DNA from: Clostridium sp. CAG:964
GTDB lineage: Bacteria > Bacillota > Clostridia > Oscillospirales > Acutalibacteraceae
Direction of reading: 5' to 3'
NCBI GenBank assembly: GCA_000435335.1
Contig: FR891308.1
Span: forward strand, 1 to 62,373
Length of the DNA: 62,373 bases
Below the pieces are notes generated by a model. The model ran no database searches and had not been told where the DNA came from. It saw only the letters and a program-made list of their open reading frames with translations. The translations under genes were made by a program, and so were the position numbers. Of the stretch, positions 60,626 to 62,373 are shown one piece after another. The stretch's first letter is position 1, and each line of letters opens with the position of its first letter.

Positions 60626-61151
60626 ATATAACTTAACTATTATCCCATAATCCCCATACTCACAAAGCAATGAAATTACTCTGCCAAGCCGATTTTGTTC
60701 TTTTGATTGGCACATAAACAGTCCTTCTTGAGGCCTCATAGTATTACATTTTTTTGTTCGCAATAAAAATATACGAATGATGTAAAATTCTATTGAAGAC
60801 GGAGTAAAATGCAGTATAATAGCCGTAAATAAGGGCTTATCCAACACGGCTAAATTCCTACGCTGTTATATCAACGCACGTAACAATATGATAACAAGAG
60901 GGAATATAGGCAGGGGAATGTGGTAATATCAAATCTTTGAAAACACCACAGGTAGCATATACAAATAATTCATATGCAGATTTGTTTATGTGCTATCAAG
61001 CGGGAATAACGTACAAGAAGCCGAAAACCTGTTTTTATGCGGGTTTCCGTCATTTGTTTTATCAAATGGCTCTAGTTTGGCTCTATTTGTGGGTGGAGTA
61101 ATGACTTTCGTAAATCAATATATTGCTTTGCTAGGTTGATTAGGAGAAAAG
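60626..61151. other. Long spacer with a possible gene remnant
   Basis: No complete gene is seen. On the + strand an open stretch from 60910 to 61101 (63 codons, no good start) reads ...PKTCFYAGFRHLFYQMALVW and ends LYLWVE; it could be the 3' end of a decayed gene, but I do not recognise it. A - strand frame at 60602-60847 has no support. The gap lies in the accessory right end of the window. Confidence 0.3.
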
Positions 61152-61787
61152 ATGACAGATAATGAAAAGAGATTTATAAAAAGTATATTTTCGGGAGACA
61201 GTAGTGGTCATGACTATTATCATACAATACGAGTATATAAACTGGCTACTAAAATCGCAAAACAGGAAAATGCAGATGTTAAAATAGTGCAGTTGGCGGC
61301 TCTTTTACATGATGTGGACGATATTAAGCTTTCTCCGGACACTTATGTTACCAAGAAAAATGCAGTTGATTTTATGACAATTAACAAAATAGATGGTAAA
61401 AGGATAGAGGCGGTATGCAAAATTATAGATGAGGTTTCATTTGCAGGAACTGATTCAGTCGTACCTGATACCATAGAAGGAAAATGTGTGCAGGATGCAG
61501 ACCGACTTGATGCTATAGGAGCTATTGGAATTGCCAGAACAATCGCATATGGTGGTAGTAGGGGAAGAAAGATTTATGATCCGGAAATAAAACCTAAAAT
61601 GGGAATGAATAAAGAAGAGTATCGGAATAATCAAGATTCTACAAGCATTAATCATTTCTATGAAAAGTTGCTTTTGTTGAAAGACATGATGAATACGACT
61701 GAGGGAAAGAAACTGGCAGAACATAGACAGGTTGTAATGCAGGAATTTCTGAATGAGTTTATGCTGGAATGGGAAGGAAAAATGTGA
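61152..61787 (+). CDS. HD-domain phosphohydrolase (YpgQ/YedJ-like)
   Basis: The 211-residue protein shows the HD metal site: His in GHDYYHTIRVYKLATKIA, the HD pair in AALLHDVDDIKL and the distal Asp in CVQDADRLDAIGAIGIARTI. This matches the YpgQ/YedJ group, for which nucleotide pyrophosphohydrolase activity is known in Bacillus YpgQ. The gene is coupled to the NUDIX gene behind it by TGATG, so both could act in nucleotide clean-up. Ribosome site AGGAGA. Confidence 0.88.
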   Translation: MTDNEKRFIKSIFSGDSSGHDYYHTIRVYKLATKIAKQENADVKIVQLAALLHDVDDIKLSPDTYVTKKNAVDFMTINKIDGKRIEAVCKIIDEVSFAGTDSVVPDTIEGKCVQDADRLDAIGAIGIARTIAYGGSRGRKIYDPEIKPKMGMNKEEYRNNQDSTSINHFYEKLLLLKDMMNTTEGKKLAEHRQVVMQEFLNEFMLEWEGKM

Positions 61788-62373
61788 TGGAAGTAAAATT
61801 TTATGATACAGTTAATGATGAACTATTGAAATTTGCAGTAATTATCTCACAGAGTAACGGCAAGTGGGTATTTTGCAAACATAAAGAAAGAGATACATAT
61901 GAAGTGCCGGGAGGGCATAGAGAAGCTGGGGAGGATATTTTTGAAACAGCTAAAAGGGAGTTGCAGGAAGAGACTGGAGCTATCAAATTTGAGATAAAAC
62001 CAATATGCGTATATTCGGTGACAGGTAAAACTAGAGTAAATGATACCGGTGAAGAAACGTTTGGACTGCTTTGTTTTGCAGAGATAACTGAATTTGCGAA
62101 AGAATTACATAGCGAAATGGAGAAAGTTGTGCTTATGGATGAGTTGCCTGAGAACTGGACATATCCGTTGATACAGCCGAAATTGATAGAGAAGTATTTA
62201 CAGGTAAAAAATAATTCTATAATTGGAGCAACAGTAACCGTCACAGTCGATAGACCATTAGGAAGTTATCATCATGAATATAAGGATATGTATTATCCAA
62301 TAAATTATGGCGACATTGAAGGCACGAAGAAGGGTCGCTGTCTGATTCGTCCGAAATTTGCTCAATGGAATTA
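61787..62373 (+). CDS. NUDIX hydrolase with C-terminal pyrophosphatase-like segment (runs to window edge)
   Basis: The frame opens at ATG 61787 (TGATG overlap with the HD gene, AAGGA upstream) and has no stop before the window ends. Residues 1-145 are a NUDIX hydrolase; the Nudix box reads GGHREAGEDIFETAKRELQE then ETGA. Residues 146-175 (GATVTVTVDRPLGSYHHEYK followed by DMYYPINYGDIEG) look like the start of the small protein domain annotated as inorganic-pyrophosphatase-like behind some clostridial NUDIX proteins. The last residues (KGRCLIRPKFAQWN) do not continue that pattern and the final TA could begin a stop codon, so the second domain may be cut short. Confidence 0.8.
   Translation, partial: MEVKFYDTVNDELLKFAVIISQSNGKWVFCKHKERDTYEVPGGHREAGEDIFETAKRELQEETGAIKFEIKPICVYSVTGKTRVNDTGEETFGLLCFAEITEFAKELHSEMEKVVLMDELPENWTYPLIQPKLIEKYLQVKNNSIIGATVTVTVDRPLGSYHHEYKDMYYPINYGDIEGTKKGRCLIRPKFAQWN

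Noticed and set aside
60602..60847. - strand open frame of 81 codons in the accessory gap
   Set aside because: No ribosome site, no recognisable motif, AT-rich chance frame.
1..62373. tRNA, rRNA, prophage, insertion sequence or CRISPR genes
   Set aside because: None was recognised by reading both strands; no transposase or integrase reading frame is present. A covariance scan was not possible.

Overview
The window reads as chromosomal DNA of a low-GC, spore-forming Gram-positive anaerobe of the Clostridia, most like the Ruminococcaceae. The pointers are a secreted GH13 amylase with a dockerin and starch-binding modules (amylosome type, as known from Ruminococcus bromii), dipicolinate synthase (dpaAB), a cotJ spore-coat operon, a class B sortase with an SPKTG substrate, a T-box in front of thrS, CIRCE in front of groESL, NADP-type gdhA and pyruvate phosphate dikinase. 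The species assignment is inference; no rRNA or tRNA gene was seen.

Region 1 (1-12015) is the most remarkable part. It is one tightly packed + strand run of nine genes that starts directly behind what looks like the 3' end of a cobalamin riboswitch. It encodes an Ig-like surface protein ending in a transcobalamin-type DUF4430 domain, a membrane-anchored alpha-alpha toroid (prenyltransferase-repeat) protein, a MoxR/DUF58/TgpA trio, a second DUF4430 protein, and a complete ECF transporter (T, fused A-A', S). The toroid plus beta-domain pair are the two folds that make up animal intrinsic factor and transcobalamin. The reading offered is a Gram-positive corrinoid capture and uptake system.

Region 2 (12101-25231) holds a minimal SUF-like sufC-sufB pair on the - strand, an XRE regulator, a CobC-like phosphatase, leuB, a PHP phosphatase, a lipoprotein GH13 amylase, a MutS-like ATPase, RNase HI, nifS-nifU and gdhA. 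Two unrelated Fe-S assembly sets therefore lie within about 11 kb of each other.

Region 3 (25494-42385) holds an ADP-ribosylglycohydrolase, groESL, a - strand cell-wall cluster (SPKTG mini-protein, sortase B, LCP ligase), thrS, a DUF4358 protein, a CNNM/HlyC transporter, rpsU, a yqeG-aroQ-pepP-dpaA-dpaB run, efp, an acidic zinc-ribbon protein and a cotJABC operon whose cotJC is cut off after about 65 residues.

Region 4 (42695-59542) carries the 1033-residue dockerin amylase, the purC-purF-purB-purA operon, prs with a one-domain glmU, ppdK, an HMGL-like aldolase behind a perfect 21-bp inverted repeat, and guaA. Region 5 (59543-62373) looks accessory: a CylR1/CylR2-like pair, an HD phosphohydrolase and a NUDIX gene that runs to the window edge, with wide gaps and a possible gene remnant.

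Most transcription units are bounded by clear intrinsic terminators, and several genes have textbook sigma-A promoters with 17-bp spacers. Three leaders (before the MutS-like gene, gdhA and guaA) carry a terminator-like hairpin between promoter and start codon and may be attenuated.
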